This document shows, in pieces, positions 8,701 to 16,040 of a stretch of DNA of 64,000 nt. Source of the stretch: Pseudomonas pharyngis (lineage in GTDB: Bacteria > Pseudomonadota > Gammaproteobacteria > Pseudomonadales > Pseudomonadaceae); the NCBI RefSeq assembly GCF_021602345.1, contig NZ_BQID01000017.1, forward strand, positions 1 to 64,000. Reading direction: 5' to 3'. A model generated the notes under the pieces. That model was not told the DNA's origin and searched no databases. It worked only from the letters and a program-made list of their open reading frames with translations. Numbering within the stretch: the stretch's first letter is position 1; each line of letters begins with the position of its first letter. The position numbers were made by a program, and so were the translations under genes.

Positions 8701-9075
8701 TCACGCAGCAATCCCCATCATCACCCCGAAGATCTGCAGGTGTGCGTCATGCAGACGCTGGTAGTACGTATCGCGGCCGCAACCGCAGTGTGCGTAACGC
8801 GAGCGCATATCAACATCGAGCATGCAGTAATGCTCCCGCACAACCGTCACCAGCTCGGGCGCCAGATGCTTGGTCACGATCAGCTCGATGTCGAGAGAAC
8901 TCTCCAGCGGCGCACGAAAGGCCCGCCGTCCACGGATAAGTTGCCCATTGCTCTCCATCATCATGGCAACCATGTTCCCCCCAGCAAGCCCCCCTTTCGA
9001 ATGTTCGGAATGCAGCTCCTGCGCCCACAACCGAAGCAGCGAATCGATCTCCTTAATCAAAGCAAGGCTCCTCAA
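8701..9075 (-). CDS. Putative phage late transcription regulator (Q-like by position)
   Basis: A protein of up to 124 residues. The first half is helical (ALIKEIDSLLRLWAQELHSE); the second half ends SRYAHCGCGRDTYYQRLHDA followed by HLQIFGVMMG, which looks like a sigma-region-4-type helix-turn-helix used by several phage antiterminators and late activators. It lies after the replication gene and before the late genes, the usual Q position. The start is uncertain: the open frame begins at 9075 and overlaps the VapE stop by 23 bases. I do not recognise a named family with certainty. Confidence 0.5.
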   Translation of the reverse strand: MRSLALIKEIDSLLRLWAQELHSEHSKGGLAGGNMVAMMMESNGQLIRGRRAFRAPLESSLDIELIVTKHLAPELVTVVREHYCMLDVDMRSRYAHCGCGRDTYYQRLHDAHLQIFGVMMGIAA

Positions 9076-11269
9076 TCGGTTCCCGCTTCAACGCCGAAGC
9101 ACCGCCCCAACCTGCCGGTTTCTTGTAAGCCCACGGCCGCTGGCCACTCTTCACCAACGGAGGCATCCGAACACGGCGCCATCCCAACCGATGCATGATC
9201 GCCCCGACGCGCATCTGCTCAGGCTTGCCCCAATGCCCAAAGTCCAACTTCAACGCACTGCTCAGCACTTCGCTACCGGTGGTGGTCTCGCCGATCTGCG
9301 ACTCTTCCAGCCAGGTCAGAATTGGCCCTTCCCACTCGTCCACCACAAAGCGCTCGTCCTGCTCCTCGCCGAACATCGCCGCCTCATCCAGCGTCACCCA
9401 CCAAAGGTCGCCCGCGTCGTAACAGAACACTGCCTCAGCCCACAGCTGATCGCGGATCGAACGCAACAGCTCCAGATCCACCTTGGTACACGCCACCGGC
9501 CAATAACGGCGGTTACCGGTCGCGTCCTTCAGGTACTCGTCCTGGTTCGTCGTACCCACAAACACACACTGACGCGGCACGTCCATCGTGCGACGGCCGT
9601 AACTCTCACGGTAGGTATCGGTGGACGCCGAGAAAAACTGCTTGGCCTTGGTACTCTCGGCCTTGTTGAAGCTGTCCAACTCGCCCAGCTCGACGATCCA
9701 CTTACCCCGTATCGCCTGAAAGCCGTCCTTGTCGCCCAGGGCGAACGGCGTATCCATGAACCACTCGCCGCCGAGAATGCTCATCGCCGTCGACTTACCG
9801 GCGCCCTGCGCACCCTCAAGAATCATCACCGAGTCAGCCTTGCAGCCCGGCTTCATCACCCGCGCCACGGCCGACAACATCCAGCGCTTGCCGACCTTGC
9901 TCGAGTAATCGGTGGCCTTCACGCCCATGACATCCGTGAGCCAGCTTTCCAGGCGCGGCACGCGATCCCACTCAAGCTTGCGCAGATACTGCCGCACCGG
10001 ATGAAACGCATGGTCATGCGCAACCACACTCACCGCCTCGATCACATGCGACGCCTTGACCCGCAAGTTGTACTGCTGCGCGAGCCACTTCATCACCCGC
10101 ACATCATCGATGTCCGCCCAATCGCCCGTGCCGCCGCCGTACGGCGCCGCACGCAGCTTCACGATCTTCGAACTGAACGCGCTGTAACTGATCACCCCGG
10201 CCCAACGTTCATCGTTGGCCAGGATCAACTCGACATTCTGCATGTGCGCGATCAACGCCCCGCTCTCGCTTCGAGCCAGCATGTCTTTCCAGCCACCAGC
10301 GGCCGGCGGCTTGACCACCGCCAGTACCTGACGACGCACCGCTTCCAAACCTTCGGCAACATGCAGGTCATTGAAGTCGGTCCACTTGATCTCCCGTTCA
10401 CCGGAAAAGATCGGCGCAACCACCTGGCCACCGACGATCAGCGCCGCGTTGTTGGCCTTCTCTTCACCAGGGTTCCAGGCATCGCCGTTCGGTTTCGTAG
10501 TCTTCCAGTCATCGTCCCGGCAGATGATCAGCGGGCAGCCGGCGAAGCGCTCACGCATCGCCTTGCACACCACCAGCAAGTTGCCGGCGTCAAACGCGAT
10601 GGCCACGGTCAGCGACGTCGCCATATGCAGGCTTGCGCCCGTGGCGTAGCCCTCACACACCAACACCGGCTCACCCGGATCCGGATGCGGACCGATCAGG
10701 TGAAAAGCGCCCTCCTTCGACATCCCATAGGGCCAATACGTCTTGTCGCGACCGGTGTCTTCTTGTTTGGTTGGGTACACCACCTGCAGGCCGACGATCT
10801 CGTCGCGCACGTTGCACATCGGCACCAGGAATGCACCAGTTCGCGGGGCATACCGAACACCGATACCGACGATCTGCTTACGATCCAGATAATCGCTACG
10901 GCCCTTCTCCGGCATGCGCTTGAACATGCCCGCCGCTCGCTTGGCTGCACGACGTGCCGCACTGGCCGCAATCTCTGCAGCGCGGCGCTTGGCCTCCTCC
11001 TGCCGAGCGCGCATGACCTCACGCTCTTCCGGCGACATCCGCCCGGCCTTGACCTTGATCTTCTGCGACTCACCTGAACGCCAGTCACCGAACGCGCCGA
11101 AAATCAGCGTCTCGCCCTTCTCTGTGCGATGCTCATGGGCGATGTACCAGCCGTTCTTCTCCTTGCCCTTGTCCTGCGCCGTCTTGCACCGGGTGAGCTT
11201 ACCGAACACCAATGGCTGCGCAGGCTCAAGCCCATAGTCGGCGAATTGCCCTAGTACCTCATCCAGCAT
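9053..11269 (-). CDS. VapE-type primase-helicase, phage replication protein
   Basis: A protein of 738 residues. The N-terminal third is primase-like, with TOPRIM motifs EGYATGAS (206-213) and the acidic ICRDDDW (249-255). The C-terminal half is a VapE/D5-like superfamily 3 ATPase with Walker A EGAQGAGKST (485-494), then KWIVELGELDSF (Walker B/sensor region) and FVGTTNQDEYLKDATGNRRY, the VapE signature. It should prime and unwind phage DNA at replication start. It occupies the lambda O/P position between the CII-like regulator and the late region. Confidence 0.9.
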   Translation of the reverse strand: MLDEVLGQFADYGLEPAQPLVFGKLTRCKTAQDKGKEKNGWYIAHEHRTEKGETLIFGAFGDWRSGESQKIKVKAGRMSPEEREVMRARQEEAKRRAAEIAASAARRAAKRAAGMFKRMPEKGRSDYLDRKQIVGIGVRYAPRTGAFLVPMCNVRDEIVGLQVVYPTKQEDTGRDKTYWPYGMSKEGAFHLIGPHPDPGEPVLVCEGYATGASLHMATSLTVAIAFDAGNLLVVCKAMRERFAGCPLIICRDDDWKTTKPNGDAWNPGEEKANNAALIVGGQVVAPIFSGEREIKWTDFNDLHVAEGLEAVRRQVLAVVKPPAAGGWKDMLARSESGALIAHMQNVELILANDERWAGVISYSAFSSKIVKLRAAPYGGGTGDWADIDDVRVMKWLAQQYNLRVKASHVIEAVSVVAHDHAFHPVRQYLRKLEWDRVPRLESWLTDVMGVKATDYSSKVGKRWMLSAVARVMKPGCKADSVMILEGAQGAGKSTAMSILGGEWFMDTPFALGDKDGFQAIRGKWIVELGELDSFNKAESTKAKQFFSASTDTYRESYGRRTMDVPRQCVFVGTTNQDEYLKDATGNRRYWPVACTKVDLELLRSIRDQLWAEAVFCYDAGDLWWVTLDEAAMFGEEQDERFVVDEWEGPILTWLEESQIGETTTGSEVLSSALKLDFGHWGKPEQMRVGAIMHRLGWRRVRMPPLVKSGQRPWAYKKPAGWGGASALKREPIEEPCFD

Positions 11270-11486
11270 GGCGAGCCCCCTTCAGTTCCTCGACTGAGAG
11301 GCATCCCACGCATTGTGTGCAGCCGGGCGACGCTAAACGACGAGCCTCCGAGATCGGGTCATCACACGTTTCACAGTACAGAAACGAATGCGCCGCCAAA
11401 GCGGGCTTGGCGGCGTTGCGTGCAGCGAGCGCTTGATCGATACGCTCTTGCACCAGGTCATTAGCGAAGTCAGCGATATCAGCCAC
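11259..11486 (-). CDS. TraR/DksA-type C4 zinc-finger protein
   Basis: A protein of 75 residues from a GTG at 11486 (V-ADIADFANDLVQERIDQA). An ATG at 11516 would also work but would overlap the upstream gene by 38 bases instead of 8. The C-terminus has a four-Cys zinc knuckle, CETCDDPISEARRLASPGC followed by TQCVGC, which is the TraR/DksA hallmark. Relatives bind the RNA polymerase secondary channel and change promoter choice. Such small TraR-like proteins are frequent in phage early operons. It overlaps the start of the VapE gene by 11 bases. Confidence 0.85.
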   Translation of the reverse strand: MADIADFANDLVQERIDQALAARNAAKPALAAHSFLYCETCDDPISEARRLASPGCTQCVGCLSVEELKGARHAG

Positions 11487-11997
11487 GATCAACACCCCGC
11501 GTCGTCTGGTTGACATACGTGGCGCGGTTGAACATCCCCAGCAAGCCCTGAATCCCACGAAACACCTGCAGGCGAATCGCGGCCAGTTCCTCATCAGTGA
11601 CGACACCGTCACCAATGCTCTTGGCCCAGGTGTCCGCCAGATCCGCCACCTCGCGAAAGTATTTCGCGATACCGGTGGTCAACGTCTCGGGCATGTCATT
11701 GGTGTACGCCTCGGCCAGCTCCTGCCAGGTCGTGTCACCGACCAGCGCATGCACCGCATCCAGAATGCGGCGATCCTTGGTCAACTCCAGAATCTCACCG
11801 AACTCTTGGATGTTCACCGTGTGGCTGGGATGGGTCGGGGAAAGCTTGTGCTGCAGCGTGGTCGCATTTCGGCCGGTGGTGGCGGCGATAGCAGCGGCGC
11901 CGCCGGGGTAGTCCCGGGCAGCATGGTAAAGCGCAAGATCGAGCGGCAAAACTTCCCGCTGCGCCCGGTCTCGAGAGCTCAGAATGATACGGCTCAT
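11479..11997 (-). CDS. Phage CII-like regulatory protein (CP76 family)
   Basis: A protein of 172 residues beginning MSRIILSSRDRAQREVLPLD. The start is the ATG at 11997, with AAGG about nine bases upstream; a longer open frame to 12234 has no support. The N-terminal region YHAARDYPGGAAAIAATTGR followed by NATTLQHKLSPTHPSHTVN is the DNA-binding motif of the CP76/CII-like family, which controls the lysis-lysogeny decision in many prophages. It lies downstream of cro on the same strand, the lambda cII position. Confidence 0.82.
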   Translation of the reverse strand: MSRIILSSRDRAQREVLPLDLALYHAARDYPGGAAAIAATTGRNATTLQHKLSPTHPSHTVNIQEFGEILELTKDRRILDAVHALVGDTTWQELAEAYTNDMPETLTTGIAKYFREVADLADTWAKSIGDGVVTDEELAAIRLQVFRGIQGLLGMFNRATYVNQTTRGVDRG

Positions 11998-12328
11998 GGC
12001 ATTAATCCTTGTAAGTTGCCAGTGCCGCGCGGCATGCAGTGGTGATACATTTGCCGCGTGGCTTGAAAGGGCCCAAACGCCGGCTAGATCTTCGGGATCG
12101 ATACCGGCACCGTGCCGGGGCGAACAATCCGTTGTTCCCCCCTGGCGCAACAGCTGCCCAATCTGTGGTGGAAAAGGCAGCAACACCAAGGCTTCCGAGC
12201 CTTGGAAAAGCGCGATAAAGAGAGGTGGTTGCATGTGGTGTGCCCGCCTACCTTTATCGCGACCCGACAGCGCTGTGGTGGTGCGTGTCGGGAGGAACTG
12301 GGCGGCCTTTGGGTCGCCTTTTTTCTAT
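11998..12328. other. Gap between cII-like and cro genes
   Basis: The first 180 bases show no clear feature. The last 145 hold the four-hairpin element listed separately. Open frames on the plus strand cross this gap in all three frames but none has a good ribosome site or recognisable product, so they are not annotated. Confidence 0.5.
12180..12325 (+). ncRNA. Candidate structured small RNA with intrinsic terminator
   Basis: Four consecutive helices can be read on the plus strand. They are CCAAGGC/GCCTTGG (12186-12205); CGCGATAAAG/CTTTATCGCG (12211-12261), extended inward by AGGTGG/CCGCCT with one G-T pair; CCCGACA/TGTCGGG (12263-12292); and GGCGGCC/GGTCGCC (12301-12318, one G-T pair), followed by six T. 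The last is a textbook terminator, and only on the plus strand, against the direction of the flanking cro and cII-like genes. The layout recalls antisense RNAs such as lambda OOP or phage C4 RNA. No promoter was identified. Confidence 0.45.
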
Positions 12329-12562
12329 CTACGCCGCATTGCTAAGTGGCGGAGCTTCAGTAACTCCGAAATGTTCCAACACTTCACCAAGAGAAACGCG
12401 TCCCTCACTCTCGCGAGCCAGTGATTTGATTAATGAAATGCTGGGGTCTTTGCTTGCATATTTAATGTGAAGACGCAGATAGCTCACGGCAATGCCGCAT
12501 CGCATTGCGTATGCCTTTTGGCCGCTAAGGTCCAGGTTGTGAATGTATTCGCGAAGCCTCAT
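12329..12562 (-). CDS. Cro-like repressor (YdaS-type HTH)
   Basis: A protein of 77 residues starting MRLREYIHNLDLSGQKAYAM. The ATG at 12562 has a clear GGGAGGT nine bases upstream; an earlier in-frame codon at 12610 lies in the promoter and is rejected. RCGIAVSYLRLHIKYASKDP is a helix-turn-helix typical of YdaS/Cro proteins in prophages. It is the first gene of the leftward early operon and is divergent from cI, the lambda cro arrangement. Its promoter contains an operator-like palindrome. Confidence 0.85.
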   Translation of the reverse strand: MRLREYIHNLDLSGQKAYAMRCGIAVSYLRLHIKYASKDPSISLIKSLARESEGRVSLGEVLEHFGVTEAPPLSNAA

Positions 12563-12581
12563 ATGTACCTCCCTAGCCTCA

Positions 12582-12610
12582 ATATTAACCCTGCGGGTTA
12601 TTTTTATCAA
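12582..12610 (-). promoter_or_regulatory. Leftward early promoter (pR equivalent) for cro
   Basis: On the minus strand a -35 TTGATA (plus-strand 12605-12610) and a -10 TAATAT (12582-12587) are separated by exactly 17 bases. The spacer contains the palindrome TAACCCGCAGGGTTA, so a repressor bound there would block RNA polymerase. Transcription would run into cro, whose start is 20 bases beyond the -10. Confidence 0.72.
12586..12600. promoter_or_regulatory. Operator O1 of the immunity region
   Basis: The sequence TAACCCTGCGGGTTA is a palindrome with six-base arms and a three-base centre. It lies inside the cro promoter. It has the half-sites TAACC and GGTTA with five bases between them, the same as the operator at 14762-14776. 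Confidence 0.7.
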
Positions 12611-12611
12611 T

Positions 12612-12640
12612 ACCTATAAGGACATTCACCTTATAGGTTA
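12612..12640. promoter_or_regulatory. Operator-like inverted repeat O2/O3 in the cI-cro gap
   Basis: ACCTATAAGG (12612-12621) and CCTTATAGGT (12629-12638) are perfect ten-base inverted arms with a seven-base spacer. The right part also reads TCACC-N5-GGTTA (12626-12640), nine of ten matches to the TAACC-N5-GGTTA operator. A weaker copy, ATACC-N5-GGACA, covers 12610-12624. Three sites in the cI-cro gap resemble the OR1-OR3 arrangement of lambda and probably control cI autoregulation. Confidence 0.6.
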
Positions 12641-12659
12641 ATCTGCTCAGAATCCAGTC

Positions 12660-13307
12660 ATGAAAATTTCCGATACCCGCCTAAAAAATTTCCGACGCGT
12701 CCTAGCAGACAAAAAGCTAAGACTGACCGACATCGCAGATTTGCTAGGGAAGGCGCCGGCTCAAGTCAGCGCTTTCGGTGGGAAAAATCCGACCAAGGGC
12801 ATCGGCGACCAAATTGCTAGAGAGATTGAAAAAGCCTTGAATTTGCACCAGGGCTACCTTGATATGCCCTTTGGTCTAGGGGAGTTTAACAACGCGACGG
12901 TATTGACCATGACCGGCCGAAAGCTGCCAGTAATAGGTGCTATCGCGGCTGGCGCTTGGTGCGAAATGAATGGAGAGATTGAACCCATAGAAGCCGAGGA
13001 ATGGATTGATGCGCCCGGCCCAGTAGGCCCCAATGCATTCATACTACGTGTTGAAGGAATAAGCATGGAGCCTAAATTCTTTGAAGGCGATAAAATTGTT
13101 ATCGATCCTTCACTTGAAGCTCTGCCAGGCCACTTCGTAGTAGCAAAAAGAACTAGCGACGAAGCAGCCACGCTTAAGCAATTAAAGAAAGAAGGCAACG
13201 AGCACTATCTTTATGCTCTTAATCCCGATTGGCCAGAAAGAATAATTCGACTAACAGAAGACTGGAGCATTTGCGGACGTGCGCGCTGGAAGATTTCCGA
13301 TTTGTAA
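12660..13307 (+). CDS. CI-like prophage repressor, LexA/S24 type
   Basis: A protein of 215 residues. The N-terminal helix-turn-helix lies around LRLTDIADLLGKAPAQVSAF (residues 20-39). The C-terminal S24 peptidase domain has a self-cleavage site at Ala97-Gly98 (GAIAAGAW), catalytic Ser135 in VEGISMEP and catalytic Lys173 in AATLKQLKK, aligned with the LexA dyad. It should hold the prophage silent and be inactivated by RecA after DNA damage. It is divergent from cro across a gap holding three operator-like sites, and convergent with the SIR2 gene 32 bases downstream. Confidence 0.95.
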   Translation: MKISDTRLKNFRRVLADKKLRLTDIADLLGKAPAQVSAFGGKNPTKGIGDQIAREIEKALNLHQGYLDMPFGLGEFNNATVLTMTGRKLPVIGAIAAGAWCEMNGEIEPIEAEEWIDAPGPVGPNAFILRVEGISMEPKFFEGDKIVIDPSLEALPGHFVVAKRTSDEAATLKQLKKEGNEHYLYALNPDWPERIIRLTEDWSICGRARWKISDL

Positions 13308-13339
13308 TGAAACCAAAGAGCCTCCCACCGAGTTAAATA

Positions 13340-14734
13340 TCACTGATTCACTACTGCCATCGCCGGAGGCCATAGCATAAGGTTGTTAAAAATATGTCTT
13401 TTGATCATTGACCTATTAGATGCAATGACGGAATTCCATCCAGTATTCCAGCAGGCAAACGCGTCCCACGAATATCCATAAAGAAATGTATTAGTCATAT
13501 TAGCCATAGAAGACTGGACTGCCGACAAATAAAGACCCTCAATCGAGGTGCCCTTTATTTCCAGAATACCTCCTAAATAAACCAACCACTTTGCCATATG
13601 CGTGTACTGATCCCACGCACCACTGACAGAACTCAACACTTGCTTCGTTTGAATAATTCTACCAATACTATTTACCACTGCCGGGGTATTAATACTAACT
13701 CCAACGGCGGAAAAAGACGAAACTATCTCGTAAAATGAGTTCTCTGCCTGAAGATATGCGGGTGTGTACTCTTGGCCGTCATATAATATTTTCCGAATAT
13801 TTTCCAATGAGGGTTGAGTACACCGTGCCGCGACAGGCATGTACAGGTTGAGCCTGAAGAAAAAATCATGGACTTGCAAAGAATCCAAGACTCGGATTCC
13901 ATAACAGTGATAATAGTAATCCTTGACGTATTGACTTACAGCAGACCTTGATACTAAAAAAATGTTAGAGCTAATTACATGCGCTTTAGAAAAACCCTTA
14001 TATTCATTGATTATCGCCTTGAGATTGGTATCTCCGAGTGAATAGCCCAAAATAACAACTGTATTCTCGTGCAGCACCGTACTAAGTTTTCTTGAGAAAT
14101 ACGATTCACTATTTAAAAAGCGAAAATAATCCTCAGAAGTCACAACCATATTACCTGGTGAAACTACAGAACCATGGACATGATATATGCGCACTCTTGC
14201 ATCAGAGCGAGGTACCGGAAGCCCAGGCGCCAAAGATTGCCAACCATTCCCAGACAACCCCTCAAGAAGAAGATCATAATTAGTTGTAACCACATCTACA
14301 TAGTTATTAGACATGAAGTTACTAATTATAGAGTTATTACCCACCAACACCAATGATTTAATTATTTCAGAAATTTCAAAATGAATACTTTTATCAACTT
14401 TTACCAACTCTAAGGCTATAACCTGAGCTGCTTCCTCTAAACTTAGAGGATTCGTTCCTGAAACTGGAAAAAGCGCTTGCTTCAACGAAACTGGATCAGC
14501 TGTTGAATTACATACAAGCTCTAAGAGCTCTTGCCAACTTGGAGCAGAGTTCCCCGTCACTGATTTTGAGAATCCCGTCCCTGTAAAAAAACACAGTCTC
14601 TTTGAAGCAGCAGCATAGGCAATCTCAAAATATTCGCTCACAAACCGCTCCATAGTCAGAAGTGAGTTAAAGAAACCAAACCCTACTGGTGACCAATTGC
14701 CATCAATCCCAGTGCGGGAGAGCTTATCAAGCAT
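13340..14734 (-). CDS. SIR2-domain protein in the prophage immunity region, probable defence gene
   Basis: A protein of 464 residues. SIR2-type NAD-binding motifs are visible in order: GTGFSK (52-57), TTNYD (150-154), HVHGS with the likely catalytic His at 185 or 187, and GYSLGD (230-235). The C-terminal 200 residues match nothing I recognise. SIR2-like proteins of this layout often deplete NAD to abort phage infection. The gene is strikingly AT-rich: only 20 of 60 bases at 13381-13440 are G or C, unlike the GC-rich neighbours, which suggests a later acquisition. It lies between cI and the rightward early promoter, like lambda rexAB. The first ATG has no clear ribosome site; Met28 is an alternative start. 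Confidence 0.82.
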   Translation of the reverse strand: MLDKLSRTGIDGNWSPVGFGFFNSLLTMERFVSEYFEIAYAAASKRLCFFTGTGFSKSVTGNSAPSWQELLELVCNSTADPVSLKQALFPVSGTNPLSLEEAAQVIALELVKVDKSIHFEISEIIKSLVLVGNNSIISNFMSNNYVDVVTTNYDLLLEGLSGNGWQSLAPGLPVPRSDARVRIYHVHGSVVSPGNMVVTSEDYFRFLNSESYFSRKLSTVLHENTVVILGYSLGDTNLKAIINEYKGFSKAHVISSNIFLVSRSAVSQYVKDYYYHCYGIRVLDSLQVHDFFFRLNLYMPVAARCTQPSLENIRKILYDGQEYTPAYLQAENSFYEIVSSFSAVGVSINTPAVVNSIGRIIQTKQVLSSVSGAWDQYTHMAKWLVYLGGILEIKGTSIEGLYLSAVQSSMANMTNTFLYGYSWDAFACWNTGWNSVIASNRSMIKRHIFNNLMLWPPAMAVVNQ

Positions 14735-14750
14735 TTCAATAAAGTGAAGC

Positions 14751-14779
14751 TTGACAAAAATTAACCTTAAAGGTTAATT
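14751..14779 (+). promoter_or_regulatory. Rightward early promoter (pL equivalent) with embedded operator
   Basis: A consensus -35 TTGACA (14751-14756) and a weaker -10 TTAATT (14774-14779) have a 17-base spacer. The spacer starts AAAA and contains the operator, the same architecture as the cro promoter (TTGATA, AAAA, operator). It points toward the small early genes, kilAC-like, prtN-like, xis and int. Confidence 0.62.
14761..14777. promoter_or_regulatory. Operator of the rightward early promoter
   Basis: TTAACCTTAAAGGTTAA is a perfect palindrome with eight-base arms around a central A. It shares the half-sites TAACC and GGTTA, five bases apart, with O1 next to cro. It is also only 27 bases upstream of the SIR2 start, so the same repressor could act on both the early operon and SIR2. 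Confidence 0.72.
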
Positions 14780-14815
14780 TTTTGTTTCCTCTCCACCACA
14801 GAGCGAAACAAACCA

Positions 14816-14992
14816 ATGCACACCAAAGCAACCCTGCACGTCCACCCGGCCGCTGCTGATCCCTTCCGAATCTTCGAAATCCGCCGCTTAGCGCGCGAGA
14901 GCGGCTGCTCATTTGTCACCAGCAAACCGAAACAGCTCGCACGTCCCGCCCCCACCCCATTCGATCCGAATGGCGGAGGGCATGCTGCATGA
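14816..14992 (+). CDS. Small prophage protein, function unknown
   Basis: A frame of 58 residues, MHTKATLHVHPAAADPFRIF at the N-terminus and ending in PFDPNGGGHAA. Support is its position as the first frame after the early promoter and the ATGA overlap between its stop and the next gene. No family or motif is recognised, and no strong ribosome site is seen. Confidence 0.5.
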   Translation: MHTKATLHVHPAAADPFRIFEIRRLARESGCSFVTSKPKQLARPAPTPFDPNGGGHAA

Positions 14993-15579
14993 TCAAGTAC
15001 AAAATCGACAACCGCACCCTGCAGTTGCTCAACGCCCAGGTCAACCTGACCGAGACCTTCAACCACGTCCTCCGAACAGCGCCCAAGCGTGAGTGCCTGG
15101 CGTTCCGTCTCAAGGTCGAACGCGGTACAACGGAGAGCACCTTCGTCGTCGAGCTGGGCAGCGAACGCCACACGCTGACCCTGCAGAACGACAAAAAAAC
15201 GCACCTCAAGCTGGCCGACTTTATCGAAGAGATTGCCAACGGCCCGTTCGATGCAAGCAACACCAGCGACCTGGTGCACCGCCCGCATGCCAGCCGTGAA
15301 TATGGCCGCTTCGAAGTCTCCGACAAGCAACGCGTGTTCGAGCTGGTCCGCACCGGCGGCGTGCTGAGCCTCGATATGGGCTTCGATTACCCCCTGCAAG
15401 TCGCGGTGCATCGCACGCAATCGCGCTCAGGTGTCACCACCATCCTGAGCATCGGCAACAAAAGCCCGCACACCCGCTGCTTCACCGCCTACGGCACCGA
15501 TGTCGAGATCTACGGCAAGGTCACCGAGTCCATCAACCACCTCGCTGCAGCGGCCACCCCAGCCGCGCACGCGGCATGA
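14989..15579 (+). CDS. Conserved prophage protein, function unknown
   Basis: A protein of 196 residues starting MIKYKIDNRTLQLLNAQVNL. It is soluble, mixed alpha/beta, with no membrane segment and no motif I recognise. Codon use is GC-rich like the rest of the prophage. It is coupled to the preceding small gene by an ATGA overlap and followed after ten bases by the KilAC-like gene, so it belongs to the early operon. A role in recombination or host takeover is possible from position only. Confidence 0.7.
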   Translation: MIKYKIDNRTLQLLNAQVNLTETFNHVLRTAPKRECLAFRLKVERGTTESTFVVELGSERHTLTLQNDKKTHLKLADFIEEIANGPFDASNTSDLVHRPHASREYGRFEVSDKQRVFELVRTGGVLSLDMGFDYPLQVAVHRTQSRSGVTTILSIGNKSPHTRCFTAYGTDVEIYGKVTESINHLAAAATPAAHAA

Positions 15580-15589
15580 GGAGGGCGCC

Positions 15590-15874
15590 ATGGAACGCAC
15601 CCTCGCCCAAGCCGCAACCCAACTCGGCCTCACTCGGCCAAAACTCATCGCTCGCATGCGGGAAAAAGGCCTGCTGAACGAGAGGAACCTACCGGCCTAC
15701 CCCAACCGCGACCGCGATTACCTGCGCATCAAGGACGGCCAGTGGTACCACGACCAGCTCGGCATGCAGTACAGCCAGTCGACCAGGGTGAAACAACCCG
15801 GCATCCGCTGGCTGGCCGAACAGTTGGGCATCGACCTGCCTGCCATCCCGGCAGACAACCGTGACGTGGCCTAG
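15590..15874 (+). CDS. KilAC-domain-like protein, possible antirepressor fragment
   Basis: A protein of 94 residues starting MERTLAQAATQLGLTRPKLI, with a strong GAGGAGGG ribosome site before the ATG at 15590. The pattern of a helix-turn-helix (AATQLGLTRPKLIARMREKG), then NRDRDYLRIKDGQWYHD, then YSQSTRVKQPGIRWLAEQLG, is that of the KilAC domain found at the C-terminus of phage antirepressors. Here it stands alone with no N-terminal Bro/KilA domain. It could bind DNA or interfere with repressor. Confidence 0.75.
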   Translation: MERTLAQAATQLGLTRPKLIARMREKGLLNERNLPAYPNRDRDYLRIKDGQWYHDQLGMQYSQSTRVKQPGIRWLAEQLGIDLPAIPADNRDVA

Positions 15875-16040
15875 GGAATACGCCCGCCAGATCATCGCCA
15901 TGCGGACACGAGAGGAGCGCAACGCCGCGCTCCTCGAAGTGCCCGAACATCTGCGCGAGCTGACCAGAACCCACTGCCTGAACGCCTGGAACCACCCGGC
16001 CCGAAAACAACGCAAGGAGGCCCAACAGAGCCATGAGTAA
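15861..16040 (+). CDS. Small prophage protein, function unknown
   Basis: A frame of 59 residues from a GTG at 15861 (V-TWPREYARQIIAMRTREERN). It overlaps the KilAC-like gene end by 14 bases and the next gene start by 8. The sequence is basic and helical, ending RKQRKEAQQSHE. The tight overlaps on both sides and GGAGG before the following gene support a real gene. I recognise it only as the kind of short protein common in Pseudomonas prophage early operons. Confidence 0.55.
   Translation: MTWPREYARQIIAMRTREERNAALLEVPEHLRELTRTHCLNAWNHPARKQRKEAQQSHE

Noticed and set aside
8870-11077. 735-codon open frame on the plus strand
   Set aside because: It is antisense to the VapE-type gene, whose motifs are clear; the open frame results from high GC.
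11984-12424. Plus-strand frames of 77 to 146 codons across the cro-cII gap
   Set aside because: No ribosome site and overlapping three frames; the hairpins and terminator explain the stretch better. An Ash/Icd-like protein was considered but the match was not convincing.
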